A stretch of 64,000 nucleotides of DNA from Spirosoma sp. 48-14 (GTDB lineage Bacteria; Bacteroidota; Bacteroidia; Cytophagales; Spirosomataceae), in assembly GCF_001898575.1 (NCBI RefSeq), contig NZ_MKUD01000081.1:93606-157605 (forward strand). Direction: 5' to 3'. The first letter of the stretch is position 1; each line of letters starts with the position of its first letter. The notes beneath the pieces are model-generated. The model saw nothing but the letters and a program-made list of their open reading frames with translations. It was not told where the DNA came from and made no database searches. A program made the position numbers and the translations under genes. Positions 8,993-19,799 of the stretch are shown one piece after another.

Positions 8993-11110
8993 ATGAAATC
9001 CGTTCTAACTGCACTCTTGCTTTGCTGTTTCTTTAGCGTGGGCTTCTCTCAGCCGATTGTGCTGAACGATACAGATAAGACTTATTTCTTTTTTGCTCAC
9101 TGCACTATACTGGAAGTACCCCCCGGTAGCGTCACCATCGACTCATTGCTGCAACACCCTTCATGGTATCGATTCGCTCCCGTGAAGGCAAAGCCAGATC
9201 GGCCCAACCCCCAACGCGCCTACTGGTTTAAGGTGGACCTCACCAACCCAACGCCCCAGAATTACTTCCTGCATTTCTACTACTTTACGAATGCCCACTA
9301 TTGGGTATATGAGGTGGCTCGCCAACAGGTCGTCAATCATGGAGAGGTGTCGAGCTATGGTGCATCCTCGAGTAATGCCTTTGGGCGTAGCCGAGCAATT
9401 CTGCCTTTGAAACTAAGGGATGCCCAAACGCATACACTCTACATTTATGTGGAGCGTATGGAAAACCCATACTTGTTGGCGAGCATTCTGGCGGCCTCTC
9501 AGTTGACCAAGGAAACAAATCATCAAAGCTTGTTTTATGGCCTGTATTTTGGCTTAGTACTGTTGATTAGCGTTTACAGCCTGCTGTTAGGTCTCTGGCT
9601 ACGCGACCGCGACAATCTGCTCTATGCCCTGTGGTTATTAGTTAGCGGCATAGTGACAGCAACAACGATGGCTGGTTTGATGATCGAATGGGCGAGTGGC
9701 TTGAGTTATCTGTTAATCGACAATGTAGGTGTGCTTGTGGGCCTACAATGTTGCATCCGTATATTATTCGCATTTTCTTTTCTACAGCTACGGCTTAGTA
9801 CGCCTGGCTTGTACCGTTTGGGAAAGGGGATACTGGTGTTTAATGCACTCTGTATGGCAGGCTTATTACTATTTTCATTCGTCACGCCTGACAAGCAGGT
9901 GTATAAGGAGATAAGCACTTCTTGGTTTGGCACATTCTTCGCTTTTGCAGACAATATTTTCGGTTTAATAGCGAGCTTTTTGGCTTATCGGCGGGGCTTT
10001 AGACCCGCTTTATTCTATTTTCTGGGTGTACTGACAATCTGGATTACATTGGCTGTTTGGATGGTCGATTTCTTCACCAGTTCCTCGGTGACCTTCTGGA
10101 CATTAAATAGTTTGCTTATCGGTTTGATCGGCGAATTTCTTTTTTTTATGACCGGATTGGCCTATAAAGTCAACCTACTTAAAAAGAAGCAGGAAGAGGC
10201 TACTCAGCAACAACTGCGCTTGTCCGAAGAGAATCGTCAGCTTATCGAAACCCAAAACCGGGTGCTGGAAGAAAAAGTACAACAGCGCACCACTGAACTT
10301 CAAGAGTCGTTGACCGAACTCCGCGCCACTCAGGCCCAACTCATTCAAAAAGAAAAACTGGCCAGCTTAGGCGAACTCACGGCCGGTATCGCCCACGAAA
10401 TACAGAATCCCCTCAACTTCGTTAATAACTTCTCAGAGGTCTCCACCGAACTGATTCAAGAGCAGAAGGACGCTTTAGCGAAAGGCGACCTGGACGAAGT
10501 TGGCCTGCTGGCTGATGACCTCACCCAGAATCTACAAAAAATTGCTCACCACGGCCGTCGGGCAGAAACCATCGTCAAAGGGATGCTCGAACACTCGCGA
10601 GCCAGTAGTGGCGAACGGCAGCCCACAAATCTCAACCAATTAGCAGACGAATACCTGCGTATGGCTTACCAGGGTCAGCGGGCTAAGAATAAGAGTTTCA
10701 GTTGCCAGCTCCAAACTGACTTTGAGAGCACTTTACCTATCATATCGGTCGCTGCTCAGGACATTGGGCGAGTACTCTTGAATCTGTATAACAATGCCTT
10801 CTACGCCGTTCAACAACGAGCGAAACAAGCGGCCCCCGGCTATCAGCCAACCGTGTGGGTGAGTACCCGCCAAGAGCCGGGCAAAGTCGTAATCAGTTTG
10901 AAAGATAACGGTCCTGGTATACCGGAAGCGATCCGGGATAAGATCTTCCAACCCTTTTTCACCACAAAGCCCACGGGCGAAGGTACTGGGTTAGGGCTGA
11001 GCTTAAGTTACGATATTGTTACTAAGGGTCATAACGGCGAGATAGGCGTTGAAAGCCGTGAAGGAGAAGGGGCAAGCTTCCTCATCAAGTTACATACCTT
11101 ACCAAATTAG
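8993..11110 (+). CDS. orphan 7TM-DISM sensor histidine kinase (HisKA type)
   Basis: A 705-residue membrane sensor kinase. It has a signal peptide (1-20), a 7TMR-DISMED2-like extracytoplasmic domain (about 22-175), seven transmembrane helices (about 180-400), a long coiled coil (about 400-460), a HisKA dimerisation domain with His468 in [13 protein letters not shown], and an ATPase domain with N-box [20 protein letters not shown] and [13 protein letters not shown]. The sensory architecture matches the kinase at 5317, but the catalytic part belongs to a different histidine kinase class. There is no receiver domain in the protein and no response regulator beside it, so its phosphate acceptor must lie elsewhere. 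It is followed by a 407-base gap and then convergent gcvP. Confidence 0.9.
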   Translation: MKSVLTALLLCCFFSVGFSQPIVLNDTDKTYFFFAHCTILEVPPGSVTIDSLLQHPSWYRFAPVKAKPDRPNPQRAYWFKVDLTNPTPQNYFLHFYYFTNAHYWVYEVARQQVVNHGEVSSYGASSSNAFGRSRAILPLKLRDAQTHTLYIYVERMENPYLLASILAASQLTKETNHQSLFYGLYFGLVLLISVYSLLLGLWLRDRDNLLYALWLLVSGIVTATTMAGLMIEWASGLSYLLIDNVGVLVGLQCCIRILFAFSFLQLRLSTPGLYRLGKGILVFNALCMAGLLLFSFVTPDKQVYKEISTSWFGTFFAFADNIFGLIASFLAYRRGFRPALFYFLGVLTIWITLAVWMVDFFTSSSVTFWTLNSLLIGLIGEFLFFMTGLAYKVNLLKKKQEEATQQQLRLSEENRQLIETQNRVLEEKVQQRTTELQESLTELRATQAQLIQKEKLASLGELTAGIAHEIQNPLNFVNNFSEVSTELIQEQKDALAKGDLDEVGLLADDLTQNLQKIAHHGRRAETIVKGMLEHSRASSGERQPTNLNQLADEYLRMAYQGQRAKNKSFSCQLQTDFESTLPIISVAAQDIGRVLLNLYNNAFYAVQQRAKQAAPGYQPTVWVSTRQEPGKVVISLKDNGPGIPEAIRDKIFQPFFTTKPTGEGTGLGLSLSYDIVTKGHNGEIGVESREGEGASFLIKLHTLPN

Positions 11111-11151
11111 GGCAACCTTTATAAACTCGTTTCAGAAAACGCCCTATTTTT
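11108..11151 (+). terminator. weak intrinsic terminator candidate after the orphan kinase
   Basis: The sequence tagggc (11108-11113, overlapping the TAG stop) can pair with gcccta (11141-11146), followed by a T run. The stem is only six pairs and the loop is long, so this is tentative. Between here and 11455 nothing else was identified. Confidence 0.3.
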
Positions 11152-11455
11152 GAGATGGAGACAGTTCCAGTGCTGGGAAATTCTTTTTCTATCCGGTGAA
11201 GTCTCATAAAGTCATCTCGTGAATCAAACCGCAACGGCGGACCGTCAAAAATCTCATGTTTTAGCTGAGTTTGTGATACAAAGTATCGCTCTGTACTATT
11301 CGCATTATGTAAACGGTGTTATTGGCCAAAGGCAGTAAATTAAGTTTCCCAATTTTTCACAGTGGGCGCAAGTCGAAAATTTACCCGTTCCAAATGAATC
11401 GACTTGCGACAATTAAACTAAAAATTGACACGCTGGCCGATAGCTCACGGCATAG

Positions 11456-11491
11456 AAAAAGCCACCAACTTACGATGAAGCTGGTGGCTTT
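11456..11491 (-). terminator. intrinsic terminator of gcvP
   Basis: The arms 11458-11470 and 11479-11491 form a 13-pair stem with an 8-base loop. The single imperfect position becomes a G-U pair when read on the minus strand, and that strand then runs into a T run (the complement of aaaaa at 11456-11460). It lies 27 bases past the gcvP stop codon. Confidence 0.85.
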
Positions 11492-11517
11492 GGGCTAGTT
11501 ATAGATAGTAGGACTGA

Positions 11518-14424
11518 TTAAGCCTGCTGCGCTATAGCCGATTCTTCGGCCACTTCATCAGCATAAGCTTCTACAGGTACACAGGCACAGACCAGATTCC
11601 GGTCGCCATAAGCCGAATCGATCCGGCTGACACTCGGCCAGAATTTCCGGGCACGCACCTGAGGCAACGGATACACGGCTTTCTCGCGACTGTACGGACG
11701 CGTCCATTCATCGCTTAAGGCCACTGTAGCCGTGTGCGGAGCATGTTTCAGTACGTTACTGGCTTTATCGGCATCCCCACTTTCAATCTCGCGAATCTCG
11801 TTGCGAATGGCAATCATGGCTTCAGCGAATCGGTCAAGCTCGGCCTTCGATTCGGATTCGGTCGGCTCAATCATCAGTGTACCTGCCACCGGGAACGACA
11901 CCGTCGGTGCGTGAAAACCATAGTCCATCAATCGCTTGGCAATATCTTCTACCTCAACACCCGTTGCGGCTTTGAAGGGGCGGCAATCAATGATCATTTC
12001 GTGCGCACAACGCCCGTTCGTTCCGGTGTATAGCGTATCATAATGGCCCTGCAAACGCGCTTTGAGGTAGTTGGCATTCAGAATGGCCTGTTTCGTAGCG
12101 TTGGTTAAACCTTCACCGCCCATCATGGCAATGTAGGCATACGAAATGGTCAGAATACTGGCCGAGCCATAGGGAGCCGCCGAAACAGCACCCGCTCCAT
12201 TTGATTTCATACCCCGGCTATCGGCAACATGGCCTGGCAGAAAAGGCACTAGCTGCGAAGCGACACCAATGGGGCCCATACCAGGGCCACCGCCACCGTG
12301 CGGAATACAGAACGTTTTGTGCAGATTCAGGTGGCAAACGTCGGCGCCGATGGTAGCCGGAGAAGTCAGCCCAACCTGGGCGTTCATGTTAGCCCCATCC
12401 ATATACACCTGCCCGCCATGCTGGTGAATGATGGCACAGATCTCTTTGATGCTTTCCTCAAACACCCCATGCGTTGATGGATAGGTAACCATCAGGCAGG
12501 ACAGGTCATTACTATATTGTTCGGCCTTTGCTTTCAGATCAGCCACGTCGATGTTGCCGCGATCATCACATTTCACAATGATCACTTTCATCCCCGCCAT
12601 CACCGCACTGGCCGGGTTGGTGCCGTGTGCCGACTGCGGAATGAGGGCAATGTTCCGATGTAGATCGCCCCGGTTTTCGTGATAAGCCCGAATCACCATC
12701 AGTCCCGCGTATTCGCCCTGGGCACCCGAGTTCGGTTGCAGCGACATAGCCGCAAAGCCCGTAATTTCGCAAAGCCAGGCGTTCAGATCCGTAAACAATT
12801 GCTGATACCCTACCGTCTGATCTTTGGGCGCGAAGGGGTGTATTTTACCAAACTCCGGCCAGGTAACCGGAATCATCTCCGCCGTGGCATTGAGCTTCAT
12901 GGTGCAGCTACCCAGCGAAATCATCGAATGGACCAGCGAGAGGTCTTTCTCTTCCAGCGATTTCAGATAACGCAGCATCTCATGCTCGGTATGGTGCGTA
13001 TTGAAGACGGGATGAGTCAGGTAATCGGACGTACGTATAAGCGCTTCGGGCCAGGTAATTGCCAGACTTTCCAGCACAACCTCCATATCGGCCTTTACCC
13101 CGAACACCGTCAGCAGTTCTGTCAGATCATGCAGGGTTTTAGCCTCATCGAACGATACGCTGACATGCTCTTCATCGGGTAAGTAGCGAAGGTTGATCTG
13201 AGCCGCTTTTGCCGACTTTTTCAGGGATTCGACATCATCGACCCGCACCGTAACGGTGTCGAAGTAGTTTTCGGTACTAACTTCGTGGGCACTCCAGCGA
13301 AGGGCTGTAGCAAATGCTTTTGTGAGCGCATGCACCTGTTCAGCAATGGCCCGAAGGCGGCTGGGGCCGTGGTAAACGGCATAGCTACTCGCCATAACGG
13401 CCAGCAACACCTGTGCGGTACAGATATTGGACGTGGCCTTCTCCCGACGGATATGCTGCTCACGCGTTTGCAGGGCCATCCGCAGCGCCGGTTTCCCCTC
13501 GGCATCCTGCGAAACGCCAATGATCCGGCCGGGAATCTGCCGCTTGTAGGCGTCGCGGGTGGCAAAGAAGGCAGCATGTGGACCACCATACCCCATGGGT
13601 ACGCCAAACCGCTGCGAGGAACCGACTACAACATCGGCCCCCATTTCGCCGGGCGATTTCAGCAAAGTAAGCGCCAGTAAATCAGCCGCAACAGCTGTTG
13701 TTATGCCTAACTCATGAGCAGCCGCAATCAGATCGGTATAGTCGAACACTTCACCATCCGTAGCCGGGTATTGCAGCAGCAGACCGAAAATATCACCGTT
13801 GGTCAGATCGACGGTCCGGTGATCGCCAACAAGTACATTGATTTCCAGAGGTGTGGCGCGGGTTAGCACCACATCGATCGTTTGAGGGTGGCAACGCTCC
13901 GACACAAAAATGGTCGATGCATTTTTACGAGCCGCCGGGCGGAGTGCATACAGCATATGCATGGCTTCGGCCGCAGCCGTTCCTTCGTCGAGCAGCGATG
14001 CATTGGCCAGATCCATCCCGGTCAGATCCGAGATTACCGTCTGGAAATTCAGCAGAGCTTCGAGCCGCCCCTGCGCAATCTCAGCCTGATAGGGCGTATA
14101 GGCCGTGTACCAGGCTGGGTTTTCCAGAATATTGCGAAGAATAACGTTCGGGGTAATGGTGTCGTAATAGCCCGTACCGATATACGATTTGAATACCTTA
14201 TTCTGACCAGCCAGCTTTTTGAAATCGGTCAGAAACTGCATTTCTGACTTTGGCTGTGGCAGATTGAGTGGTTTTTCGAGCCGAATGGCCTCCGGTACGG
14301 TCTGGTCAATGAGCTGGTCGATGGAGTCTACGCCTACTGCTTTGAGCATGTCGGCCTGAGCCGCTTCGGTCTGACCGTGGTGACGGTCTTCAAAAATGTC
14401 TGTCTGCTGAAGAGTTAACCTCAT
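11518..14424 (-). CDS. gcvP: glycine dehydrogenase (aminomethyl-transferring), P protein
   Basis: A 968-residue single-chain glycine cleavage P protein. This pyridoxal-phosphate enzyme decarboxylates glycine and passes the aminomethyl group to lipoylated H protein. The N-terminal half has [16 protein letters not shown] and [20 protein letters not shown]. The C-terminal half carries the PLP-binding Lys703 in [17 protein letters not shown], followed by the usual glycine-rich loop. The length matches the fused form found in E. coli (about 957 residues) rather than the split two-subunit form. The genes for T and H proteins are not in the window, so gcvP is a stand-alone unit here with its own -7 box and terminator. 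The protein is cytoplasmic. Confidence 0.97.
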   Translation of the reverse strand: MRLTLQQTDIFEDRHHGQTEAAQADMLKAVGVDSIDQLIDQTVPEAIRLEKPLNLPQPKSEMQFLTDFKKLAGQNKVFKSYIGTGYYDTITPNVILRNILENPAWYTAYTPYQAEIAQGRLEALLNFQTVISDLTGMDLANASLLDEGTAAAEAMHMLYALRPAARKNASTIFVSERCHPQTIDVVLTRATPLEINVLVGDHRTVDLTNGDIFGLLLQYPATDGEVFDYTDLIAAAHELGITTAVAADLLALTLLKSPGEMGADVVVGSSQRFGVPMGYGGPHAAFFATRDAYKRQIPGRIIGVSQDAEGKPALRMALQTREQHIRREKATSNICTAQVLLAVMASSYAVYHGPSRLRAIAEQVHALTKAFATALRWSAHEVSTENYFDTVTVRVDDVESLKKSAKAAQINLRYLPDEEHVSVSFDEAKTLHDLTELLTVFGVKADMEVVLESLAITWPEALIRTSDYLTHPVFNTHHTEHEMLRYLKSLEEKDLSLVHSMISLGSCTMKLNATAEMIPVTWPEFGKIHPFAPKDQTVGYQQLFTDLNAWLCEITGFAAMSLQPNSGAQGEYAGLMVIRAYHENRGDLHRNIALIPQSAHGTNPASAVMAGMKVIIVKCDDRGNIDVADLKAKAEQYSNDLSCLMVTYPSTHGVFEESIKEICAIIHQHGGQVYMDGANMNAQVGLTSPATIGADVCHLNLHKTFCIPHGGGGPGMGPIGVASQLVPFLPGHVADSRGMKSNGAGAVSAAPYGSASILTISYAYIAMMGGEGLTNATKQAILNANYLKARLQGHYDTLYTGTNGRCAHEMIIDCRPFKAATGVEVEDIAKRLMDYGFHAPTVSFPVAGTLMIEPTESESKAELDRFAEAMIAIRNEIREIESGDADKASNVLKHAPHTATVALSDEWTRPYSREKAVYPLPQVRARKFWPSVSRIDSAYGDRNLVCACVPVEAYADEVAEESAIAQQA

Positions 14425-14452
14425 TGAAGGATGGCTTCTGTTATGTCTATCG

Positions 14453-14460
14453 CAAATTTA
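14453..14460 (-). promoter_or_regulatory. candidate -7 box for gcvP
   Basis: On the minus strand the octamer reads taaatttg, an exact fit to TAnnTTTG, 28 bases upstream of the gcvP ATG. A matching -33 box is not clear. Confidence 0.45.
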
Positions 14461-14584
14461 CATCAATAAGGGCAGAAAAGCCGTATGGTTGAGTCAATTG
14501 TGTTAAGGACTGTGCGACCCGGTCGTTTGTCTAATCGACGGTAATGCGTTATACTTACAGCTCAACTTCCGATGAATATGCTCG

Positions 14585-16402
14585 ATGGCAACGTTTACGG
14601 CCAACCTTTTCTCTCTGTTTCTATCCCGATTATTCCCTCAACCATCTGTATATAACGCGCAGTCAGTTTCTCGTTCCGCTGCGTCTCCGTCAACGAACGG
14701 CGTTGCTGGCGCAACGACCATGACCGCTGCTCATCTTGTTCAGTATAGTTTTCTCCTCCTCTTACTGGCTATTCCGGTCGTTCTCTATTACATCACCATC
14801 TACCAGAATGCCTACAACTTCCCGTACGAGGACGATTTAAACAGTGCCCTTTCGTTCATTGCCGATTACCACTTTGGCGGGTTAAGTTTCTGGGAAAAAC
14901 TGAAGCTTATTTTTTCGCAGTATAATGAACACCGGATCGTTTTCGACCGACTTGTTTTTCTGCTCGACTATGCCCTGGTTGGCCAACTGACGTTTACCCA
15001 CCTGATCTTTATTGGCAACCTTGCCCCTTTGCTTATCGGCTACCTGTTTATGAAAGTGGTATTCCGGGGGGTACCACTGAATCAGAAACTTCTTTTTTTG
15101 CTGCCCGTAGCCTATTCGCTTTTCTCGTTTCAATACTGGGAATTATCGACCTGGAGCATGGCCGCTCTACAGAATCTGTATGTGATTCCGTTTGCGCTGT
15201 TTAGCCTGTACAGCCTATGCAAACCCGGCCGTAACGCCTTTATGCTGGCAGCCGGAGCGGCCGTCCTGGCCACCTTCACCAGTGGCAATGGGATGTTCAC
15301 GTTCATTGCCGGTGTGGGTATACTCCTGCTGCTACAGGCCTATCGAAAGCTGGGGGTATGGCTGCTCATTACGGCCATTACCATTGGATGTTATTTTATT
15401 GGGTACATCCGCCCTCCCTACCACCCGGATATAGTCGATTCGCTATTCAACCATACAGGGCGCGCCATCAGTTATTTCTTTACACTCATTGGGTCGATGC
15501 TGGGGCCGGGCCGAGCCAAAATAGCGTTACTGTTCGGAGGAGCTTCGGTCCTGATTACGCTGGGGCTGCTGGGTTATTTGTGGTTCCGAAAAAAACTGAT
15601 CATCCATTTACCGTTAGTCGGCTGGATCGCCTTTCTCTACCTGACCTGCCTGTCGCTGATGGCGTCCCGTTCGGGCATGGGCGTCGAGCAGGCCTTTACC
15701 CCCCGATATGGCATCATCGCCGTTATGCTGTTTGCGACCCAGGCCGTACTGGCAATCGAAGCGGTAACGCATCGCTACGCCCGGTTGGCTGTGCTGGGCT
15801 TATTTCTGCTGGTCAGCGTATTTTTTTATGTGTCGGGCAATAACCAGGGCAATCGCCGTCGTCTTGCTGACCGCACCCTCCAGATGAAATACAACAGTGC
15901 TATTTATAACGAAAAGCCAGACATGGTATCGCTGCACTGGGGTAACCCGGAAACAGCCAACGTTATTTTCAGGGATGTTACCCAAAAAGGAATTTATCAG
16001 GTCCCAGACCTCACCTTCAGCGATTTAAAAAGCCCGTTGCTCCCCTGCGATGCCACAAAACTGATTGCGTCTCACACGATTACCTATGAAGTAAAACCGT
16101 ATGTATCGGGCGATTTTCTGGTCTTTTACCGGGCGTGGGCACAGCTCAATAAGGATACCCCACGCGATCTGTCGGTTCAGCTTATCGCCCGGTCAGCAAC
16201 GAGCTGCTTTGCCTTTGCTACCTACAAGCATACCTGGGATGACGTGGTCGATCATACGTTAGGTGGCCATTATACGCAGCCCGGGTTTTCGTGCGTGCTG
16301 AACAAAAAAGATCTTAAGCCAGGGCATTACGACCTCTGGCTTTGCCTGACGAGTGGCACGTCCAGTACGTATGAACCCATTCATCTGACACTCGATGTTT
16401 AG
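14585..16402 (+). CDS. polytopic membrane protein of a glycan cluster
   Basis: A 605-residue protein with about ten to twelve transmembrane helices (from about residue 50 to 425) and a soluble, probably periplasmic, C-terminal domain (about 430-605). The first predicted helix is followed by a loop with an acidic EDD motif (NFPYEDDLNSAL), a position where lipid-linked-sugar glycosyltransferases of the GT-C type carry catalytic acids. I do not recognise a named family. The start at 14585 is the only ATG near the 5' end that is in frame; Met46 is an alternative. It lies 89 bases before a GT2 gene and is probably part of the same glycan operon. A GT-C transferase or oligosaccharide-processing role is inference. 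Confidence 0.7.
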   Translation: MATFTANLFSLFLSRLFPQPSVYNAQSVSRSAASPSTNGVAGATTMTAAHLVQYSFLLLLLAIPVVLYYITIYQNAYNFPYEDDLNSALSFIADYHFGGLSFWEKLKLIFSQYNEHRIVFDRLVFLLDYALVGQLTFTHLIFIGNLAPLLIGYLFMKVVFRGVPLNQKLLFLLPVAYSLFSFQYWELSTWSMAALQNLYVIPFALFSLYSLCKPGRNAFMLAAGAAVLATFTSGNGMFTFIAGVGILLLLQAYRKLGVWLLITAITIGCYFIGYIRPPYHPDIVDSLFNHTGRAISYFFTLIGSMLGPGRAKIALLFGGASVLITLGLLGYLWFRKKLIIHLPLVGWIAFLYLTCLSLMASRSGMGVEQAFTPRYGIIAVMLFATQAVLAIEAVTHRYARLAVLGLFLLVSVFFYVSGNNQGNRRRLADRTLQMKYNSAIYNEKPDMVSLHWGNPETANVIFRDVTQKGIYQVPDLTFSDLKSPLLPCDATKLIASHTITYEVKPYVSGDFLVFYRAWAQLNKDTPRDLSVQLIARSATSCFAFATYKHTWDDVVDHTLGGHYTQPGFSCVLNKKDLKPGHYDLWLCLTSGTSSTYEPIHLTLDV

Positions 16403-16491
16403 TTTGTGAATAGAACTGGCATATCCGTTCACATTAGGTACCCCAACGAATTCGCAAACATTTTGGTCCGATAATTGATAAGGGCTTTTTC

Positions 16492-17328
16492 ATGGTTACA
16501 GCAGACGAGCCACTTGTATCAGTTATAATGCCCGTTTACAATGGTGAACGGCATGTTTCTGATGCTGTGGAAAGTATTCTAAAACAGCGTTATACAAATT
16601 TCGAGCTGCTCATTCTGGACAATGGATCAACTGATAATACCCCTAAATTGCTGACGGATTTTGCGCAAAGAGATGGCCGTATCCGTATACTGCATGAGCC
16701 CAAACCGCTGGGTTATGGTGGTGAAGTAGCCAGTAATATTGCCGCTCGCCAGGCAAAAGGAGAATTTATTGCCAAACTGGATGCTGATGACGTGGCCATG
16801 CCTGATCGACTAACCCAACAGGTACGTTATTTACAGCAACATCCAGATGTATTTCTGGTTGGTAGTCAATTGACGCTTATTGATGAAACAGGTCGGGTTA
16901 CGGGTAAACGGGCATATCCTATTACGCATGAAGAAATTTATAAAGAATTTTATCTACGATTCCCGATTGCCAATCCAGCAGTCATGTATCGAAATACACT
17001 GAAAGAAGATTTATATCAGATTCAGTTTGCGCATTTCAATGATTATTACAGCCTATTTCGATTACTACAGGCAGGCTATCGAATGTGTAATTTACCGGAA
17101 GCATTAACCGCCTACCGAATTCATACGACCAATACGGTCTTTACCAACTTACGAGCCAAATGGCAAACAAATGTGGCCATCAAGAATCAGTTTATTAAGG
17201 AATTTGGGTATACCGCACCTGTCCTAGACAGAGTCAAAATAGCCGTAATTACGGCTGTAATTAATCTATTTCCTGAATGGATTCTTATTAAGTCGATGAA
17301 CACAGCCCGCCAGCTCATAAAAGCCTAA
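16492..17328 (+). CDS. GT2-family glycosyltransferase
   Basis: A 278-residue GT-A fold transferase. It opens with VSVIMPVYNGERHVSDAVES, then ELLILDNGSTDNTP, and carries the metal-binding DxD as LDADDVAMPDR (about 95-105). The downstream region (ANPAVMYRNTL, FNDYYSLFRLLQAGY) matches GT2 transferases that add sugars to surface glycans. No transmembrane helix is seen, so it is cytoplasmic or peripherally membrane bound. The gene is 6 bases from the DUF268 gene, which places it in a glycan-building operon. Donor and acceptor are unknown. Confidence 0.9.
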   Translation: MVTADEPLVSVIMPVYNGERHVSDAVESILKQRYTNFELLILDNGSTDNTPKLLTDFAQRDGRIRILHEPKPLGYGGEVASNIAARQAKGEFIAKLDADDVAMPDRLTQQVRYLQQHPDVFLVGSQLTLIDETGRVTGKRAYPITHEEIYKEFYLRFPIANPAVMYRNTLKEDLYQIQFAHFNDYYSLFRLLQAGYRMCNLPEALTAYRIHTTNTVFTNLRAKWQTNVAIKNQFIKEFGYTAPVLDRVKIAVITAVINLFPEWILIKSMNTARQLIKA

Positions 17329-17334
17329 TCCATC

Positions 17335-18102
17335 ATGATCGGACGTATTCTTAAACTAGGTACACAAATCGTCTGGGGCGGAGTTAAAGCTACGCCTGCT
17401 TACGTAAAAGACTACTTTACGCTGAAGAAACAACTCAACGGGAATCCCGATTTTCCTATTCGCAGTTACTACCCAGCCATTTTTGATCGGTATGATGAGA
17501 GTGGGATTTTTGTAAAGCACTACTTCCTTCAGGACCTCTATGTAGCGCAACGCATATTCAAAAATAATCCAGTCAAACACGTAGATATCGGCTCTCGTAT
17601 CGACGGATTTGTGGCGCACGTAGCTTCATACCGACCTATCGAAATTATTGATATTCGCCCCTTGAATCGGTCTATTCCCAATGTCCGTTTCCGGCAGGCC
17701 GATTTAATGAACTTACCGGCCGATATGATTCAATCGACTGATTCTATTTCGGCTTTACATGCTATCGAACACTTTGGATTAGGACGCTACGGCGACCCGA
17801 TCGACGTCAATGGCCACCTCAAAGCGCTGGACAACATCAGGCAGATTATCAAACCTGGCGGTCGGTTTTATTTTTCGTCGCCAATTGGCCCCCAGGGCAT
17901 TGTTTATAATGCGCATAGGGTCTTTTCGGTTGCCTACTTACTCAACTTATTTGAACCCTATTACACCGTAGAGCGCTTTTCGTATATCGATGATAATGAA
18001 CAACTTGTCGAAAACGCTAATTTACGTTCCGAAGCTGCTCTAACGAATTTTGGCTGTACGTATGGCTGCGGTATTTTTGAAATGACCAGACGAGCTGATT
18101 AA
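17335..18102 (+). CDS. DUF268-family protein, methyltransferase-like
   Basis: A 255-residue protein matching DUF268. The central part has a Rossmann-like SAM-binding pattern: HVDIGSRIDGFVAHVA (glycine loop region), an acidic strand end in EIIDIRPL, and SALHAIEHFGLGRYGDPID. The last of these resembles the hydrophobic strand and histidine region of class I methyltransferases. IKPGGRFYFSSPIG is also typical of that fold. The family is found in surface polysaccharide clusters, and here it sits between a GT2 and an FkbM methyltransferase with gaps of 6 and 4 bases. Methylation or modification of a glycan is likely, but the activity is not established. Confidence 0.8.
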   Translation: MIGRILKLGTQIVWGGVKATPAYVKDYFTLKKQLNGNPDFPIRSYYPAIFDRYDESGIFVKHYFLQDLYVAQRIFKNNPVKHVDIGSRIDGFVAHVASYRPIEIIDIRPLNRSIPNVRFRQADLMNLPADMIQSTDSISALHAIEHFGLGRYGDPIDVNGHLKALDNIRQIIKPGGRFYFSSPIGPQGIVYNAHRVFSVAYLLNLFEPYYTVERFSYIDDNEQLVENANLRSEAALTNFGCTYGCGIFEMTRRAD

Positions 18103-18106
18103 ACCC

Positions 18107-18898
18107 ATGAAGAGATTCTTACAATGGCTGTTAGCCCCTACCCGGATCGTATTACTACAGCCTATTTATGAAAAGCTCCATCTTTTCACACTGTATGCGA
18201 TGAATTATGGAGGGGGATCGTTTACAGACGATAGTGGTGAAGAGTACGTTGTCCGCTATGTGGCCCGAAAAACGGCTGGGCAGTCTGAGCCCATTACCAT
18301 TTTCGATGTAGGCGCTAACATTGGTAGTTACGCACGAATGGTATTGAACGGATTTGACAAGCCGGTGACTATTCACTGTTTCGAGCCATCGTGGGCCACC
18401 TTCCAAACCCTGAAAAAAAACGTTCCTGAAGCCAACGTCTGTAAACACAATATAGGCTTAAGCGATCAGGCGGGTGAACTCGTTCTGTATTCCGATGCTG
18501 AGCAGTCGGGTATGACATCGGTGTATGAGCGTGATCTACAACACATCCAGGTGTCATTTTCGAAGCATGAAGTAGCCACATTTAGCACACTGGATGAATT
18601 TTCAGCTAGCCAGACAATCGGTCAGATCGATTTGTTGAAAATTGATGTCGAAGGTCATGAACTGGCTGTTCTGAAGGGAGCCCATAAACTGATTGATGAG
18701 CAGCGTATTCGATTTATTCAGTTCGAATTTGGAGGCACCAGTATTGACTCTCGAACGTACTTCCGGGATTTCTGGCGCCTGCTCTCTCCAAACTATACGT
18801 TATATCGTATTGTAGGCAATGGGTTGCGCAGGATCGATGAATACTCGGAGTTTCTGGAAATATTCGTTACTGTGAATTTTCTGGCCGAACGAAAATGA
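18107..18898 (+). CDS. FkbM-family methyltransferase
   Basis: A 263-residue SAM-dependent methyltransferase. Motif I is FDVGANIGSYARMVL (about 67-81), the acidic strand end is HCFEPSWATFQTL, and the family signature is IDLLKIDVEGHELAVLKGA (about 178-196). FkbM enzymes O-methylate hydroxyl groups, often on sugars of surface polysaccharides. The gene starts 4 bases after the DUF268 gene and is 27 bases before the fucosyltransferase, so the methyl acceptor is probably the glycan made by this operon. Confidence 0.9.
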   Translation: MKRFLQWLLAPTRIVLLQPIYEKLHLFTLYAMNYGGGSFTDDSGEEYVVRYVARKTAGQSEPITIFDVGANIGSYARMVLNGFDKPVTIHCFEPSWATFQTLKKNVPEANVCKHNIGLSDQAGELVLYSDAEQSGMTSVYERDLQHIQVSFSKHEVATFSTLDEFSASQTIGQIDLLKIDVEGHELAVLKGAHKLIDEQRIRFIQFEFGGTSIDSRTYFRDFWRLLSPNYTLYRIVGNGLRRIDEYSEFLEIFVTVNFLAERK

Positions 18899-18925
18899 GC
18901 AGCTATCGATAGCCAGAAGAAAGGT

Positions 18926-19783
18926 ATGGTAATTTCTATTCTTGCCGGAGGCTTGGGCAATCAGTTGTTCCAGTATGCATTTGGTTTCAGCCTGGCCCGC
19001 CAACTTAATACCGAACTGCGTCTGGACCGGCATCTGCTGGAAAGTCAGTGGCTGGCTAAACTCCGAAACTATACACCCCGGACCTATGAGCTGGATGCCT
19101 TTGCCATCGCTCAGCAATCAGCCTCTCTGTACGATGTAGCACGAACCATTGGAGGAAGTTTATTACCGGGCCGTAGAGCGGTTATCCTGCGGGAAACCAA
19201 TTCGATGCCTTTACTCACCTTCGGAGCACCCATACAGGATGTACTATGCCTGGGGTACTGGCAATCGGAAGATTATTTTAAGACAGTAGCGAACGCCCTC
19301 AGGCAACAACTCACCTTTCAAAAACCCCTATCCGATCAGACGCGGCTGGTTGCAGATGCTATTGTAGACCACCCTGCTGCAACGTTTGTACATATTCGTC
19401 GAGGAGATTATGTCACAAACACCAACGCGAGTCAACATCATGGTCTTTGTGGCAAATTATATTATCAACAGGCCGTAAATTATATACGTGAGCGGGTACC
19501 CAACGCTGGCTTCTTTGTTTTTTCGGACGATCAAAGTTGGGTAAAACGGGAATTGGGCGACTTGTTCCCATCTGCTACCTATGTTGAACACAACAGTGGT
19601 ATCGATAGCTGGCAGGATATGTACCTTATGCAGTTATGTCGGCATGCTATTGTAGCCAACAGTTCGTTTAGCTGGTGGGGGGCCTGGCTCAATCCGGCCA
19701 CGGATAGATTCGTTGTAGCCCCCAGGCAGTGGTTTGTCAACCAATCAAAGCAGATTATTCCCAGCCACTGGCACAGTATATAG
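18926..19783 (+). CDS. GT11 alpha-1,2-fucosyltransferase-like
   Basis: A 285-residue GT11-family glycosyltransferase. The N-terminus has the GDP-sugar-binding start VISILAGGLGNQLFQYAF. The hallmark motif HIRRGDYVTN is near residue 150, and SSFSWWGAWL near residue 245 is the conserved C-terminal block. The family transfers L-fucose from GDP-fucose to galactose in an alpha-1,2 link; related members may use other acceptors. It is the last gene of the plus-strand glycan operon and is convergent with the DUF2304 gene only 16 bases away, leaving no room for a separate terminator. Confidence 0.92.
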   Translation: MVISILAGGLGNQLFQYAFGFSLARQLNTELRLDRHLLESQWLAKLRNYTPRTYELDAFAIAQQSASLYDVARTIGGSLLPGRRAVILRETNSMPLLTFGAPIQDVLCLGYWQSEDYFKTVANALRQQLTFQKPLSDQTRLVADAIVDHPAATFVHIRRGDYVTNTNASQHHGLCGKLYYQQAVNYIRERVPNAGFFVFSDDQSWVKRELGDLFPSATYVEHNSGIDSWQDMYLMQLCRHAIVANSSFSWWGAWLNPATDRFVVAPRQWFVNQSKQIIPSHWHSI

Positions 19784-19799
19784 CTTCCTTTCAACCGAG

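Noticed and set aside
12679-13182. A 167-codon plus-strand frame inside gcvP.
   Set aside because: Shadow of the GcvP coding sequence, which is intact on the minus strand.
14425-14584. Possible glycine riboswitch upstream of gcvP.
   Set aside because: The leader before gcvP is too short (about 20 bases after the -7 box), and no paired aptamer-like structure was seen.
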